Of a stretch of 53,944 nt of DNA, positions 25,681 through 34,633 are shown piece by piece (position 1 is the first letter of the stretch; every line of letters starts with the position of its first letter). Where the stretch lies: contig JAEYYL010000220.1 of NCBI GenBank assembly GCA_023430825.1, positions 1 to 53,944 on the forward strand, written 5' to 3'. The stretch is from Verrucomicrobiota bacterium. GTDB lineage: Bacteria; Verrucomicrobiota; Verrucomicrobiia; Opitutales; Opitutaceae. Under the pieces are notes generated by a model. It was not told the origin of the DNA and did not search any database. It saw only the letters and a program-made list of their open reading frames with translations. The position numbers and the translations under genes are program-made.

Positions 25681-25811
25681 CCGCCCGCGAATCGCGCGAA
25701 CCAACCCGAATGGTCAGAGCGCGAGAGACTCCGCTTCCGACCGACTGCCCTTCCGCCCCCGGCTTCGCACGCCCTGGTCCTCTTCGTGTCCATTCGAGTG
25801 ATCCGCGGGCA
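25681..25811. repeat. CCCGCGAAT-type inverted repeat, degenerate copy
   Basis: The left arm CGCCCGCGAATCGCGCGAAC pairs imperfectly with a right arm ending ATCCGCGGGCA, around a spacer of about 70 bases. It fills the gap between the coiled-coil gene and convergent glmM. Confidence 0.65.
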
Positions 25812-25849
25812 ACTGTCTGGACGCAACCCCAGCCCGCCCGCGTCTCGCG

Positions 25850-27184
25850 CTATACCACGGCCAACTCCGCCCGCGCCGCCGCGTCCAACCGCTCGATCCC
25901 CGCCCGCACCACGTCGTCCGTCGGCCCTTCAACCAGCAGCCGCAGCTTCGCCTCCGTCCCGGAGTAGCGCACCAGCACGCGCCCCTGCGCTCCCAGCTCC
26001 GCTTCGAGCGCACGAATCGCCTCGCGCAATCCCGGCAGCGTCTCGATCGCCTTCCGCTCCTTCACCTTCAACGCCGCCGTCCGCTGCGGAAATTTTCGCA
26101 ACACACGTCGCAGCTCCGACAGCGGACGTCCCGTCGCCAGCATGACTTCGATCACCTTCAACGCCGCGACCAGTCCGTCGCCCGTTGGCGAAAGATCCGC
26201 GCAGATGATATGCCCGCTCGATTCCCCGCCGAGCATCGCGCCTTCCGCCCGCATGCCTTCGATCACGTAGCGATCGCCCACCGCCGTGCGACACACCCGA
26301 CCGCCCGCCGCCTGGATCGCCGCATCCACGCCGAGATTGCTCTGCACCGTGATCACCAGCGTGCGTTTCACCAGCACGTCGCAGCGCAGCGCATGCGTCG
26401 CCAGAATCGTGAGAATCTCGTCGCCATCCAGCACCGCGCCGAATTCGTCGCACAACACGCAACGGTCTCCGTCGCCGTCGTGCGCCACACCGAGCCGCGC
26501 GCCGCTCGCCCGCACCTTCGCCGCGAGCTGCTCCGGATGTTCGCTGCCCACGGCCGCATTGATGTTTCGCCCGTCCGGCGCATCGCCGATCGCGATCACC
26601 TCCGCGCCGAGCGCGCGCAACGCCACCGGGCTCGTGCCACAGGTCGCCCCGTTCGCCGTATCCAAAACGATCCGCCAGCCCGCCAGCGAATCCTTCGCCA
26701 GCAAACCCACCGACGCCGCCACATAGTCCGCCGCCGCGCCGTCCATCGTGCGGAAACCCTCGCCTGCACTCCGCGCCACGGTCCCCGCCGCCGCAAGTTC
26801 CGCCTCGATCGCAACCTCATCCTCATCGGTCAACTTCACTCCGCCCGTCCCGAAAAACTTGATCCCATTGTCCGCCGCCGGATTGTGCGACGCGGTGATG
26901 ACCACGCCCAGCGCCGCGCGCTCCTTCGCCACCGCCCGCGCCACCGCCGGCGTCGGTAGCACGCCCAGCAACACCGGCTCCGCTCCCCCCGCACGCAAGC
27001 CCCGCGCCAGCGCCACCTCGAGCGACGCCCCCGACGCCCGCGTGTCGCGCCCGATCAACACCGGGCCGCCACGTTTCAACCACTGCGCCGCGGCGAACCC
27101 GAGCCGCTCCGCAAACGCTTCGTTGATGATCGGCCCGCCATACGGCCCGCGCACGCCATCCGTTCCGAAATACTGCCGCTTCAT
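25850..27184 (-). CDS. glmM: phosphoglucosamine mutase
   Basis: 444 residues from ATG 27184, preceded by GGAG at suitable spacing. Features of GlmM: YFGTDGVRG at the N-terminus, catalytic serine loop TASHNPAADNGIKFF, metal loop DGDGDRC, and GEXSGH sugar loop (GGESSGHI). The C-terminal RYSGTEAKLRLLVEG is the phosphate-binding loop. It converts glucosamine-6-phosphate to glucosamine-1-phosphate for UDP-GlcNAc, peptidoglycan and LPS. Confidence 0.95.
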   Translation of the reverse strand: MKRQYFGTDGVRGPYGGPIINEAFAERLGFAAAQWLKRGGPVLIGRDTRASGASLEVALARGLRAGGAEPVLLGVLPTPAVARAVAKERAALGVVITASHNPAADNGIKFFGTGGVKLTDEDEVAIEAELAAAGTVARSAGEGFRTMDGAAADYVAASVGLLAKDSLAGWRIVLDTANGATCGTSPVALRALGAEVIAIGDAPDGRNINAAVGSEHPEQLAAKVRASGARLGVAHDGDGDRCVLCDEFGAVLDGDEILTILATHALRCDVLVKRTLVITVQSNLGVDAAIQAAGGRVCRTAVGDRYVIEGMRAEGAMLGGESSGHIICADLSPTGDGLVAALKVIEVMLATGRPLSELRRVLRKFPQRTAALKVKERKAIETLPGLREAIRALEAELGAQGRVLVRYSGTEAKLRLLVEGPTDDVVRAGIERLDAAARAELAVV

Positions 27185-27199
27185 GAGGTCCCGCTCCAA

Positions 27200-27223
27200 G
27201 GTGGGAGCCTGCTTGCAGGCGAT
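27200..27223. repeat. GGTAGGAGCCTGC hairpin repeat, copy 2
   Basis: The variant starts GGTGGGAGCCTGC, with an identical GCCTGC/GCAGGC stem, between the glmM start and the trpD stop. Confidence 0.75.
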
Positions 27224-27253
27224 TTCAGCGCGACGCTACCCAAGGCACGGCGG

Positions 27254-28300
27254 TTACTCCGCATAAAACTCCCGCGTCGCCGCGATCTTCCGCGCCACCG
27301 CCCCGCCGACCAGCAACTCGCGCGCCTGCTCCACGCCGTCGCGCACGCTCCCCGTTTTCCCCACGATCCACAACGCCACCGCCGCATTGAGCGCGATCGT
27401 ATCGACCAGCCCTCGCGGGCCGCGGCCCCCGAGCACCGCGTCGGTGATCGCGAGATTCGTCGTCACATCGCCGCCCTGCAGCTCCGCGAACGGCGATGTC
27501 GTCAGCCCAAACTCCTCCGCCGTCCAGCGCGCATCGACGTCGCGCAACCGGCCGAAACCGCGCACGCGGTTCACCGTCGCCGTCGTCAATTCGTCGATCC
27601 CGCGCTGTGCGTCGATGACCCCATGCGCCGCGAGCCCCGCCCCCGCGCCCAGCGCATCGAGCGCGCCCGCCAGCCGCGGCACCAGCGCCTCCGCAAACAC
27701 GCCCAGCAGCACGTGGGCGGGACGGCCCGGATTGATCAACGGTCCCAGAATATTGAATACAGACCGCTGCCCACGCGCCGCGAGCGCCTTGCGGACCGGC
27801 GCGATATGCTTGAACGCCGGATGATACGCCGGCGCGAAAAAGAACACGTAGCCCAGTTCGTCCAGCGCCCGCCGCAACTTCTCCGGCGGCGCTTCCAGGT
27901 TCACGCCCAGAGCCGCCAGCAGGTCCGCGCTGCCGCACTTCGACGTGATGCCGCGGTTGCCATGCTTCATCACCGTCACGCCCGCGCTCGCCAGCGTCAG
28001 CACCACCAGGCTCGAAATGTTGAAACCGCCCGCGTGATCGCCCCCCGTGCCGACGATGTCGATCGCCCGCCCCGCCCACGCTTCGACGCCGGGATTCACC
28101 GCCTTCTCGCGAAACACCCGCGCAAACGCCGCCACCTCGCCCGCTGTCTCGCCCTTTTTCGCCAGCGCCGTGAGGAACTCGCCCTTCACCTCGTCGTTCT
28201 CCTCCGTCGCGGCGAGCGCGAACGCGGCGTTTTCCACTTCCGCCGAGGTCAGCTCGCGGCCGGTCGCAAGCTGGGCGGTGAGATCGACGAGGCAGGACAT
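27254..28300 (-). CDS. trpD: anthranilate phosphoribosyltransferase
   Basis: 348 residues from ATG 28300. TrpD motifs: IDIVGTGGDHAGGFNISS (GTGGD pyrophosphate loop), MKHGNRGITSKCGSADLLAALGV, the PAYHPAFKHIAPVRKALAAR segment, and FNILGPLINPG. It transfers the phosphoribosyl group to anthranilate, the second step of tryptophan synthesis. No other trp gene is adjacent, so the pathway is dispersed here. Confidence 0.95.
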   Translation of the reverse strand: MSCLVDLTAQLATGRELTSAEVENAAFALAATEENDEVKGEFLTALAKKGETAGEVAAFARVFREKAVNPGVEAWAGRAIDIVGTGGDHAGGFNISSLVVLTLASAGVTVMKHGNRGITSKCGSADLLAALGVNLEAPPEKLRRALDELGYVFFFAPAYHPAFKHIAPVRKALAARGQRSVFNILGPLINPGRPAHVLLGVFAEALVPRLAGALDALGAGAGLAAHGVIDAQRGIDELTTATVNRVRGFGRLRDVDARWTAEEFGLTTSPFAELQGGDVTTNLAITDAVLGGRGPRGLVDTIALNAAVALWIVGKTGSVRDGVEQARELLVGGAVARKIAATREFYAE

Positions 28301-28334
28301 GAAGCGCTTGAGTGACACAGCCTCGCCACGCGCG

Positions 28335-28348
28335 GCAAATAAATTTGC
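28335..28348. promoter_or_regulatory. short AT-rich palindrome between divergent trpD and uppP
   Basis: GCAAAT and ATTTGC flank AA, in the 63-base gap between two divergent starts. It may be a divergent promoter/operator; support is small. Confidence 0.35.
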
Positions 28349-28363
28349 GCCGCCGCGCGAAAG

Positions 28364-29398
28364 TTGAAACCAACAGCCGTGCGCCTCCGTTTTCTCTTCA
28401 CCGCGCTGCTGCTCGTCTCCGTCGCGTGCGCCCAGCCCGCCCTCGAACCCGCCGCGCCGCCGCCCCCTGGACCGCTCGCGGAACTGTCCACCATCGATGC
28501 CGTCGTCCTCGGCGCCGTCGAAGGCGTCACCGAGTATCTGCCGATCTCCTCCACCGGCCATCTCATCATCGCCTCGCGCGCGCTGTCGCTCGACTCCGAC
28601 GCCCCGCTGCGCGACGCGCAGGGTCGCACGCAATGGTTCACGCCGCCGACCGACGAGCAGCCCGACGGCACGCCACTCACGCTCAAGCTCGCCGCCGACA
28701 CCTATACGATCGTCATCCAGTTCGGCGCCATCGCCGCCGTCGCGCTGCTCTACTGGCGCCAGTTGCTCTCGATGCTGCGCGGTCTGCTCGGCCGCGATCC
28801 CGCCGGCCTCAAGCTGCTCGGCAATCTCTTCTTCGCCTTCCTGCCCGCCGCCGGACTCGGCTTCGTGTTGCACGACTGGATCGACGCCTATCTTTTCTCG
28901 ATCGAGGCCGTCATCGCCGCCCAGATCGCCGGTGCGTTCCTCATCCTCTGGGCTGAACGCTACCGCAAACGCCGCGCCACCCGCTACGGTCCGGCCCTCG
29001 ACCCCGGCGCCGAACTCACCACCCGGCAGGCCATCAACATCGGTTTCCTCCAATGCGTCGCCCTCTGGCCCGGCACCAGCCGTTCCATGATGACAATCAT
29101 CGGCGGCTATCTCGCCGGACTGAGCCCGAAGCGCGCCGCCGAGTTCAGTTTTCTCCTCGGCCTCGTCACGCTCAGCGCCGCCACGCTCTATAAAAGCCTG
29201 AAGACCGGCTCCGCCATGATCGCCGTCTTCGGCTGGCCCAACATTCTCCTCGGCTGTTTCGTCGCCGCGATCACCGCCGCGCTCGCCGTCCGTTTTCTGG
29301 TCGGTTGGCTCTCGAAACACGGCATGGCGCTCTTCGCCTACTACCGACTCGGCTTCGCCGCAGTGCTGATCGTGCTCGTCGCGACCGGCTGGTTGTGA
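28364..29398 (+). CDS. uppP: undecaprenyl-diphosphatase, UppP/BacA type
   Basis: 344 residues from the TTG at 28364; GTG 28379 is an alternative. The catalytic consensus EGVTEYLPISSTGHLIIA and the PGTSRSMMTIIGG motif are both present, with the usual set of membrane helices. It recycles undecaprenyl pyrophosphate for cell-wall synthesis. Unusual features are an N-terminal extension that looks like a signal peptide (RFLFTALLLVSVACAQP) plus a Pro-rich linker before the first family helix, and an insertion of about 30 residues after the catalytic motif (RTQWFTPPTDEQPDGT). Confidence 0.9.
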   Translation: MKPTAVRLRFLFTALLLVSVACAQPALEPAAPPPPGPLAELSTIDAVVLGAVEGVTEYLPISSTGHLIIASRALSLDSDAPLRDAQGRTQWFTPPTDEQPDGTPLTLKLAADTYTIVIQFGAIAAVALLYWRQLLSMLRGLLGRDPAGLKLLGNLFFAFLPAAGLGFVLHDWIDAYLFSIEAVIAAQIAGAFLILWAERYRKRRATRYGPALDPGAELTTRQAINIGFLQCVALWPGTSRSMMTIIGGYLAGLSPKRAAEFSFLLGLVTLSAATLYKSLKTGSAMIAVFGWPNILLGCFVAAITAALAVRFLVGWLSKHGMALFAYYRLGFAAVLIVLVATGWL

Positions 29399-29437
29399 CC
29401 TACTGCGTCGCCCAATGCATCCCGGCGATTATGACGC

Positions 29438-29465
29438 TTGACGCGTAAAAACCCGGCTCTTTACT
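29438..29465 (+). promoter_or_regulatory. putative sigma-70 promoter of rpmF operon
   Basis: TTGACG and TTTACT are separated by 16 bases, about 70 bases upstream of the rpmF ATG. It is the best -35/-10 pair in the gap. Confidence 0.5.
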
Positions 29466-29532
29466 CCGACCCTTCACTCTCAAAACAAGGCGTTTTCATC
29501 CAACGCCACGCTGTCCAAAACACTTTCCTCCC

Positions 29533-29712
29533 ATGGCCAATCCGAAACGCAAGCAGTCCAAACGCCGCAGCGCCAATCGCCGCGCCGCCAACGCTTTGAA
29601 GGCTCCTGAATTCGCCAAAGATCCGACGGACGGCAGTCTCTTCCGTCCCCACCGCGTCAACCCGAAGAACGGGATGTATCGCGGCCGCCAGGTTCTGAAC
29701 GTCGAGGTCTAA
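29533..29712 (+). CDS. rpmF: 50S ribosomal protein bL32
   Basis: 59 residues: MANPKRKQSKRRSANRRAAN, then FRPHRVNPKNGMYRGRQVLN. The basic N-terminus MANPKRKxSKxRxxxRRA is the L32 signature. The four zinc-binding cysteines present in C+ L32 forms are absent, so this is the zinc-independent form. It lies ahead of plsX and fabH, the classical rpmF-plsX-fabH order that couples ribosome and lipid synthesis. It is shorter than most annotation cut-offs and easily missed. Confidence 0.92.
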   Translation: MANPKRKQSKRRSANRRAANALKAPEFAKDPTDGSLFRPHRVNPKNGMYRGRQVLNVEV

Positions 29713-29743
29713 CCCACCTCGCCACGGTTCGCCGTCCCAGCGA

Positions 29744-30799
29744 ATGGTCACCTCTTCGGGCGAGACCGGGCGAATCGCAGTCGACGCCATGGGCGGCGAC
29801 CTCGGTCCGGCCGAGGTCGTTGAAGCGATCCGGTTGGTTTTCCGGCAGCACGCTTCGCTCAACCCCATCACCCTCGTCGGCGATCAAGGGGTCCTCAAAC
29901 CGCTCCTGCACCGCGCCGGCCTCGCGCTCGGTTCCCATCTCTCCATCCACCACGCCTCCGAGGTGGTGACGATGGACGACAAGCCCCTCATGGCGCTCAA
30001 GCGCAAGAAGGACTCGTCGATGGTCCGCGCGATCGAGCTCGTGAAGGAAGGTCAGGCTCGCGTCGTCGTCAGCTGCGGCAACACCGGTGCGCTCATGGCC
30101 GCCGGCACGCTTCGCCTCCGCACGATGGAAGGCATCGCGCGCCCCGCGCTCGCCGCCGTCGTGCCACGCCAGAACGGCCACTTCATTCTCATCGACGCCG
30201 GCGCGAACCCCGAGGCCAAGCCCGAACACCTCGTCCACAACGCCATTCTCGGCAGCCACTACTGCCGCGTCATGCTCGGCGTCGAATCGCCGCGTGTCGG
30301 CCTGATGACCATCGGCACCGAAGAGGGCAAGGGCAACGCCCTCATCACCGAGACCAACGACCTGCTCCGCCGCATGTCGGATCTCCTCAACTACGCCGGC
30401 CCGATCGAGGGTTTCCACGTGTTCGCCGAACACGTCGATGTCGTCGTCTGCGACGGCTTCGTCGGCAACATCATGCTCAAGAGCTGGGAATCGCTCGTGA
30501 AATTTTTCTCCGGGATGCTCCGCGAGGAACTCCAGGCCAACCCCGTGCGCGCCACCGGCGCCCTCCTCTCCAAAGGCGCCTTCGCCGCGCTGAAAGAACG
30601 CATCAATCCCGAGCGCTACGGCGGCGCCCCGCTGCTCGGCTTGAAGGGCAACATCCTGAAAGCGCACGGTTCGTCCAACCGTCACGCGATCAAGAGCGCG
30701 ATCTACGCCGCCAGTCGCATCATCCGCGCCGACCTGAACCAGCGTATCGAGGCCGACATCGCTCGCGCCAACGACCTGCTCACCGTGCCTGTGGCCTGA
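29744..30799 (+). CDS. plsX: phosphate acyltransferase
   Basis: 351 residues. Family motifs IAVDAMGGDLGP, SCGNTGALMAAG, IDAGANPEAKPEHLVHNAILG and DGFVGNIMLKSWE are all visible. PlsX makes acyl-phosphate from acyl-ACP, feeding PlsY in phosphatidate synthesis; it acts peripherally at the inner membrane. It lies 31 bases after rpmF and 44 before fabH. Confidence 0.96.
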   Translation: MVTSSGETGRIAVDAMGGDLGPAEVVEAIRLVFRQHASLNPITLVGDQGVLKPLLHRAGLALGSHLSIHHASEVVTMDDKPLMALKRKKDSSMVRAIELVKEGQARVVVSCGNTGALMAAGTLRLRTMEGIARPALAAVVPRQNGHFILIDAGANPEAKPEHLVHNAILGSHYCRVMLGVESPRVGLMTIGTEEGKGNALITETNDLLRRMSDLLNYAGPIEGFHVFAEHVDVVVCDGFVGNIMLKSWESLVKFFSGMLREELQANPVRATGALLSKGAFAALKERINPERYGGAPLLGLKGNILKAHGSSNRHAIKSAIYAASRIIRADLNQRIEADIARANDLLTVPVA

Positions 30800-30843
30800 C
30801 GCGTCCGCCCCCCGCGCCCGCCACCCTCCTCGCGACCATTCTC

Positions 30844-31836
30844 ATGGCCTCCGCTTCCACTGTGATTCTCGGCACCGGGTCCTTCGCCCCCGCCCGCGTG
30901 CTGAGCAACGACGAACTTTCCCTCACGGTCGACACCTCCGACGAATGGATTCGCACCCGCACTGGCATCCGCGAACGCCGCATCGCCGGCCCCGGTGAAC
31001 AAACCTCCGACATGGGCGTGAAAGCCGCCCTGGCCGCCCTGGCCGACGCCAAACTCACGCCCGCCGACATCGACCTGCTCGTCGTCGCCACCGTCACCCC
31101 CGACCTGCTGATGCCTGCCGCCGCGTGCATCATTCAACAAAAACTCGGCCTGCGCACCGACGTCGCCTGCTTCGACCTCAACGCCGCCTGCTCCGGTTTC
31201 GTTTACGCGCTCGACACCGCGTGCGCCATGCTCACGTCCGGCCGCTACCGTCGCGCGCTCGTGATCGGTGTGGAGAAACTCTCGACCATCGTCGACTGGC
31301 GGGATCGCACGACGTGCGTGCTCTTCGGCGACGGCGCCGGCGCGGTCGTCCTCGGCCTGAGCGAGCAGCCGAATATCGGTCTGCTCGGCACCAAGCTCGG
31401 CGCATTCGGCCAGAGCGTCGAACTGCTCTGGGTCCCCAACGGCGGCAGCGCCAATCCCTCGACCAGCGACTCCATCGCCAACAACGGGCACTGCATCAAG
31501 ATGAAGGGCAAGGAGGTCTTCAAACTCGCCGTCCGCGCGATGGATGAAGCCGCCCGGGATATCCTGGAACAACATCACCTGACCGCGGATCAGATTTCCC
31601 TCGTGATCCCGCACCAGGCGAACCTGCGCATCATCGAGGCGATCTCCGAGTATCTCGAACTCCCGATGGAGCGTTTCTTCGTGAACGTCGATCGCTACGG
31701 CAATACCTCCGCCGCCTCCATCCCGCTCGCCCTCGACGAAGCCCGCCGCGCCGGTCGGATCAAGCCCGGCGACCTCACGTTGCTCGTCGCATTTGGGGCG
31801 GGCTTGACCTACGCAAGCGCACTGCTTCGCTGGTAA
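30844..31836 (+). CDS. fabH: beta-ketoacyl-ACP synthase III
   Basis: 330 residues. The catalytic triad is visible: Cys in NAACSGFVYAL, His in IPHQANLRII and Asn in RYGNTSAASIPL. Also STRTGIRER-like RTRTGIRERRI and CVLFGDGAGAVVL. FabH condenses acetyl-CoA with malonyl-ACP to start fatty-acid synthesis. Only 12 bases separate it from the next gene. Confidence 0.96.
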   Translation: MASASTVILGTGSFAPARVLSNDELSLTVDTSDEWIRTRTGIRERRIAGPGEQTSDMGVKAALAALADAKLTPADIDLLVVATVTPDLLMPAAACIIQQKLGLRTDVACFDLNAACSGFVYALDTACAMLTSGRYRRALVIGVEKLSTIVDWRDRTTCVLFGDGAGAVVLGLSEQPNIGLLGTKLGAFGQSVELLWVPNGGSANPSTSDSIANNGHCIKMKGKEVFKLAVRAMDEAARDILEQHHLTADQISLVIPHQANLRIIEAISEYLELPMERFFVNVDRYGNTSAASIPLALDEARRAGRIKPGDLTLLVAFGAGLTYASALLRW

Positions 31837-31848
31837 ATCCTTTTTCTG

Positions 31849-32895
31849 ATGCGTCTCTTCCCCGCCGTCCGCGCTCTTCCCTTTTCGCTCCTGATTTCCG
31901 GCTTCTGCCTGCTGTTTTCCGCCTCCGCGCGCGCCGACATCGTCTGGCACCCCGACACCGGTTGGCAGATCGAAGGCGGTGTCCTCGCCGGCGTCACCGG
32001 CCCACAGGCCCGCAATGCCCTCGAGTTGATGAACCGCGCCCGCGAAGCCGAGGAAGACGGCAGCCGCGGCGCCGCCATCCGCGCCTACCGCAAGGCCGCC
32101 CGTCGCTACCCCTCGTCCGTTTACGCCTCCGAAGCGCTCTACCGCACCGGCAAGCTCTACCTCGCCCGCAAACAGTATTTCAAGTCGTTCAATACCTTCG
32201 CCCAGGTGCTGATCAGCTACCCCAACACGAAATACTTCAACGATATCGTCGGAGAGGAATATCGCATCGCCAGCGCGCTCCTCGATGGCGCTCGCAACCG
32301 CTACTGGGGCATCATCCCGGGCTTCAAGAACCGCACCCGCGCCATCCAGTATTTCGAGGTCATCGTCCAAAGCGCGCCCTACAGCGACTACGCCCCTCTC
32401 GCCTTGATGAACAAGGCCCGCGGCCAGCTCCGCGAACGCGACATCATCGAAGCGATCGATTCCCTCGATCGCATGATCAACCTCTACCCGCAGAGCCTCC
32501 TCGCCCCCGACGCCTATCTCCGCCTCGCCCAAACGCATGCGCTCCTCGTCGAAGGCCCGCGCTACGACCAGGGCTCCACCAAGGAAGCGATCACCTACTT
32601 CGAGGATTTCCTCATCCTTTTCCCCAACGACGAAAACGTGCCCGCGGCCGCCGAAGGTCTGGACAAGATGAAACAGGTGCTCTCCGAGAGCAAAATCGAG
32701 CTCGGCGACTTCTATTACCACAAACGCTCGAACTACACCGCCGCCCGCGTCTTCTACAACGAGGCCATCACCGCTTATCCCGACTCGCCCGTCGCCGAAC
32801 GCGCGAAACAGAAACTCGCCCAGGTCGAAGCCAGCGCCTCCGGCCAGCCTGTCCCCGGTGCGGAAAAGCGTAAGAAACGCTTTTTCTTCTTCTGA
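31849..32895 (+). CDS. BamD-like TPR outer-membrane assembly protein
   Basis: 348 residues. The Sec signal (PFSLLISGFCLLFSASARA) precedes five or so TPR-like helix pairs: AIRAYRKAARRYPSSVYASEALYRTGKLYLARKQYFKSFNTF and later ERDIIEAIDSLDRMINLYPQSLLAPDAYLRLAQTHA. This pattern is that of BamD/YfiO. It lacks a lipobox Cys near the cleavage site, so membrane anchoring by lipidation is not evident. The extreme C-terminus is KKRFFFF, an aromatic run. It is the last gene of the rpmF-plsX-fabH run and ahead of a terminator. Confidence 0.75.
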   Translation: MRLFPAVRALPFSLLISGFCLLFSASARADIVWHPDTGWQIEGGVLAGVTGPQARNALELMNRAREAEEDGSRGAAIRAYRKAARRYPSSVYASEALYRTGKLYLARKQYFKSFNTFAQVLISYPNTKYFNDIVGEEYRIASALLDGARNRYWGIIPGFKNRTRAIQYFEVIVQSAPYSDYAPLALMNKARGQLRERDIIEAIDSLDRMINLYPQSLLAPDAYLRLAQTHALLVEGPRYDQGSTKEAITYFEDFLILFPNDENVPAAAEGLDKMKQVLSESKIELGDFYYHKRSNYTAARVFYNEAITAYPDSPVAERAKQKLAQVEASASGQPVPGAEKRKKRFFFF

Positions 32896-32899
32896 GTAA

Positions 32900-32925
32900 G
32901 CTGTGAGAGGGCTTTACGCCCCGGC
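32900..32925. repeat. GCTGTGAG-CGGGGC hairpin repeat, copy 2
   Basis: GCTGTGAGAGGGCTTTACGC and CCCGGC follow the 4207-4233 copy with few differences. It lies right after the BamD-like stop. Confidence 0.7.
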
Positions 32926-32938
32926 TTACCACACGCCA

Positions 32939-32965
32939 GCGGGCCCACTCCGGCCCGCGTTTTTT
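32939..32965 (+). terminator. rho-independent terminator of the rpmF operon
   Basis: Stem GCGGGCC/GGCCCGC with a six-base loop and then GTTTTTT. Confidence 0.8.
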
Positions 32966-32980
32966 GTGGCGTATTTCTCG

Positions 32981-33007
32981 GTGGCTCTGCGCGTGAGCGC
33001 AGGGACC
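32981..33007. repeat. GTGGCTC hairpin repeat, subtype 1, copy 2
   Basis: 27 of 27 identical with 15263-15289, in a gap upstream of the LptE-like gene. Confidence 0.85.
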
Positions 33008-33110
33008 TGCGACCTTCGATCTATTTCACCAGAGCGGAATCTGCCATGCGCTGCACCGTCCCGAACTCTGTCTTGCTCCGCTCCCGCCGCTGCCCTCCAC
33101 TTCGCGCGGC

Positions 33111-33632
33111 ATGACTTCGCGGCTACCCGTTCTCGGCATTTTTTTCTGCGCTCTCGGGCTGTTCGCCCTGGCCGGTTGCGCGAACTATCAGCTCGGCACC
33201 GGCGCCAAACCCGCGTTCGCCACGCTCTACGTCGAGACTGTCGCCAACGACACTCTGCTCCCGCAGGCCCGCGCGCTCCTCAGCACCCAGCTCCGCGAAG
33301 CCTTCGCCAACGACGGTCGCGTCACACTGGTCAATTCCGCCACCGACGCCGACGCCGTGCTTCACGTCGTCATCCGCCACTACGGTCGCTCCGTCGCCTC
33401 CGTCCGCGAAAACGACACCGGTCTCGCCCGCAAATTCACGCTCGATCTCGAAGTCGCGTGCACGCTCACCGATCGCCGCGCCGATCGCGCGCTCTTCACC
33501 GACCGCCGCGTCAACGCCCAGCGCGACGCGTTCACCGACGGAGGCCAGCTCCAGGCCGAATACCAGACCCTTCCCCTTCTCGCCGAATCGCTCGCGAAGA
33601 AAATCACCCACACCGTCCTCGACGTGTGGTGA
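33111..33632 (+). CDS. LptE-like LPS-assembly lipoprotein
   Basis: 173 residues with a lipoprotein signal (lipobox LAGC near residue 22). The mature part YQLGTGAKPAFATLYVETVANDTLLPQARALLSTQLREAFANDGRV matches the lipopolysaccharide-assembly LptE layout. LptE plugs the LptD barrel in the outer membrane. No lptD is nearby. Alternative: another small outer-membrane lipoprotein of the same fold. Confidence 0.75.
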   Translation: MTSRLPVLGIFFCALGLFALAGCANYQLGTGAKPAFATLYVETVANDTLLPQARALLSTQLREAFANDGRVTLVNSATDADAVLHVVIRHYGRSVASVRENDTGLARKFTLDLEVACTLTDRRADRALFTDRRVNAQRDAFTDGGQLQAEYQTLPLLAESLAKKITHTVLDVW

Positions 33633-33749
33633 ACCCCGTAGCGGCAGGCCTCCGCGCCCGCCGGCCGGAAGGCAGGTGGCGTCTGCGGGTCACGCCGCCC
33701 TCACTCTGCTCTTGCCCCCGGCCGCCTTCTCCTTGCTCCATTCCCGGAA

Positions 33750-34406
33750 ATGCACGCGCCGATCCTCGCTCCTTCGCTGCTCGCCGGTGACCACGCCCAT
33801 CTCTCCGCCAGCGCGCGCCTCGTCGAAGACCTCGGACTCGCCTGGCTGCACCTCGACATCATGGACGGCCATTTCGTGCCGAATCTCACGTTCGGTCCCG
33901 AAACCCTCGCCGCGTTGCGCCGCCGCGGCCTCAAGCTTTTTTTCGACACCCATCTGATGCTCGCGCAGCCCGACCGCTACGTCGAAGCGTTCGCTAAAGC
34001 CGGCGCCAACCAGATCAGCATCCACATCGAGCCCAACTACGATCACCGCGCGCCCCTCCAGCGCATCCGCGATCTCGGTTGCCAAGCCGGTATCGTGCTC
34101 AATCCCGACACCGACGCCGTCGCGATCGAACCGCTGCTCGCGCAGGTGGACCTCGTGCTCGTCATGACGGTGCAACCCGGTTTCGGCGGCCAGGCTTTCC
34201 GCGAAGACATGCTGCCGAAGCTCCGGCAGATCGACGCCTGGCGTCGCGAACGCTCCCTCGATTTCCGTCTCGAAGTCGACGGCGGCATCGATCTCACCAC
34301 CGCCGCGCGATGCCGTGCTGCCGGCGCGGATACGTTCGTCGCCGGCACGTCGTTTTTCAAAGCCGTCGACAAGCCCGGCTTCGCCGCCGCCTTCGCGAAC
34401 CTTTAG
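33750..34406 (+). CDS. rpe: ribulose-phosphate 3-epimerase
   Basis: 218 residues. Family motifs: APSLLAGDHAHL, LHLDIMDGHFVPNLTFGP (metal and catalytic Asp), FDTHLMLAQPDRYVEAFAKAG, VMTVQPGFGGQAF and EVDGGIDLTTAARCRAAGADTFVAGTSFF. It interconverts ribulose 5-phosphate and xylulose 5-phosphate. It is a single gene between LptE-like and DUF3857 genes. Confidence 0.95.
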   Translation: MHAPILAPSLLAGDHAHLSASARLVEDLGLAWLHLDIMDGHFVPNLTFGPETLAALRRRGLKLFFDTHLMLAQPDRYVEAFAKAGANQISIHIEPNYDHRAPLQRIRDLGCQAGIVLNPDTDAVAIEPLLAQVDLVLVMTVQPGFGGQAFREDMLPKLRQIDAWRRERSLDFRLEVDGGIDLTTAARCRAAGADTFVAGTSFFKAVDKPGFAAAFANL

Positions 34407-34633
34407 CTTCCGCGCGGCGGAAATCGCGCTTCCCCCCGGTCCGCGAGACGAGCCGCTCCGTCCCCTTCCCTGCACGGCGCCCCCCATTAGCGGCACGCGC
34501 CTCCGCGACGCTATCCTCTTCCGACTCACCCCGATTCGGAAAATCTGCTCGTCGGCCCAACGCGAAACTTGTTCAAAACAGTTGCAGCGGCCGCGTGGCG
34601 TTCATGCAGCCGGTTGCCATCCGGTCCAGCTCC

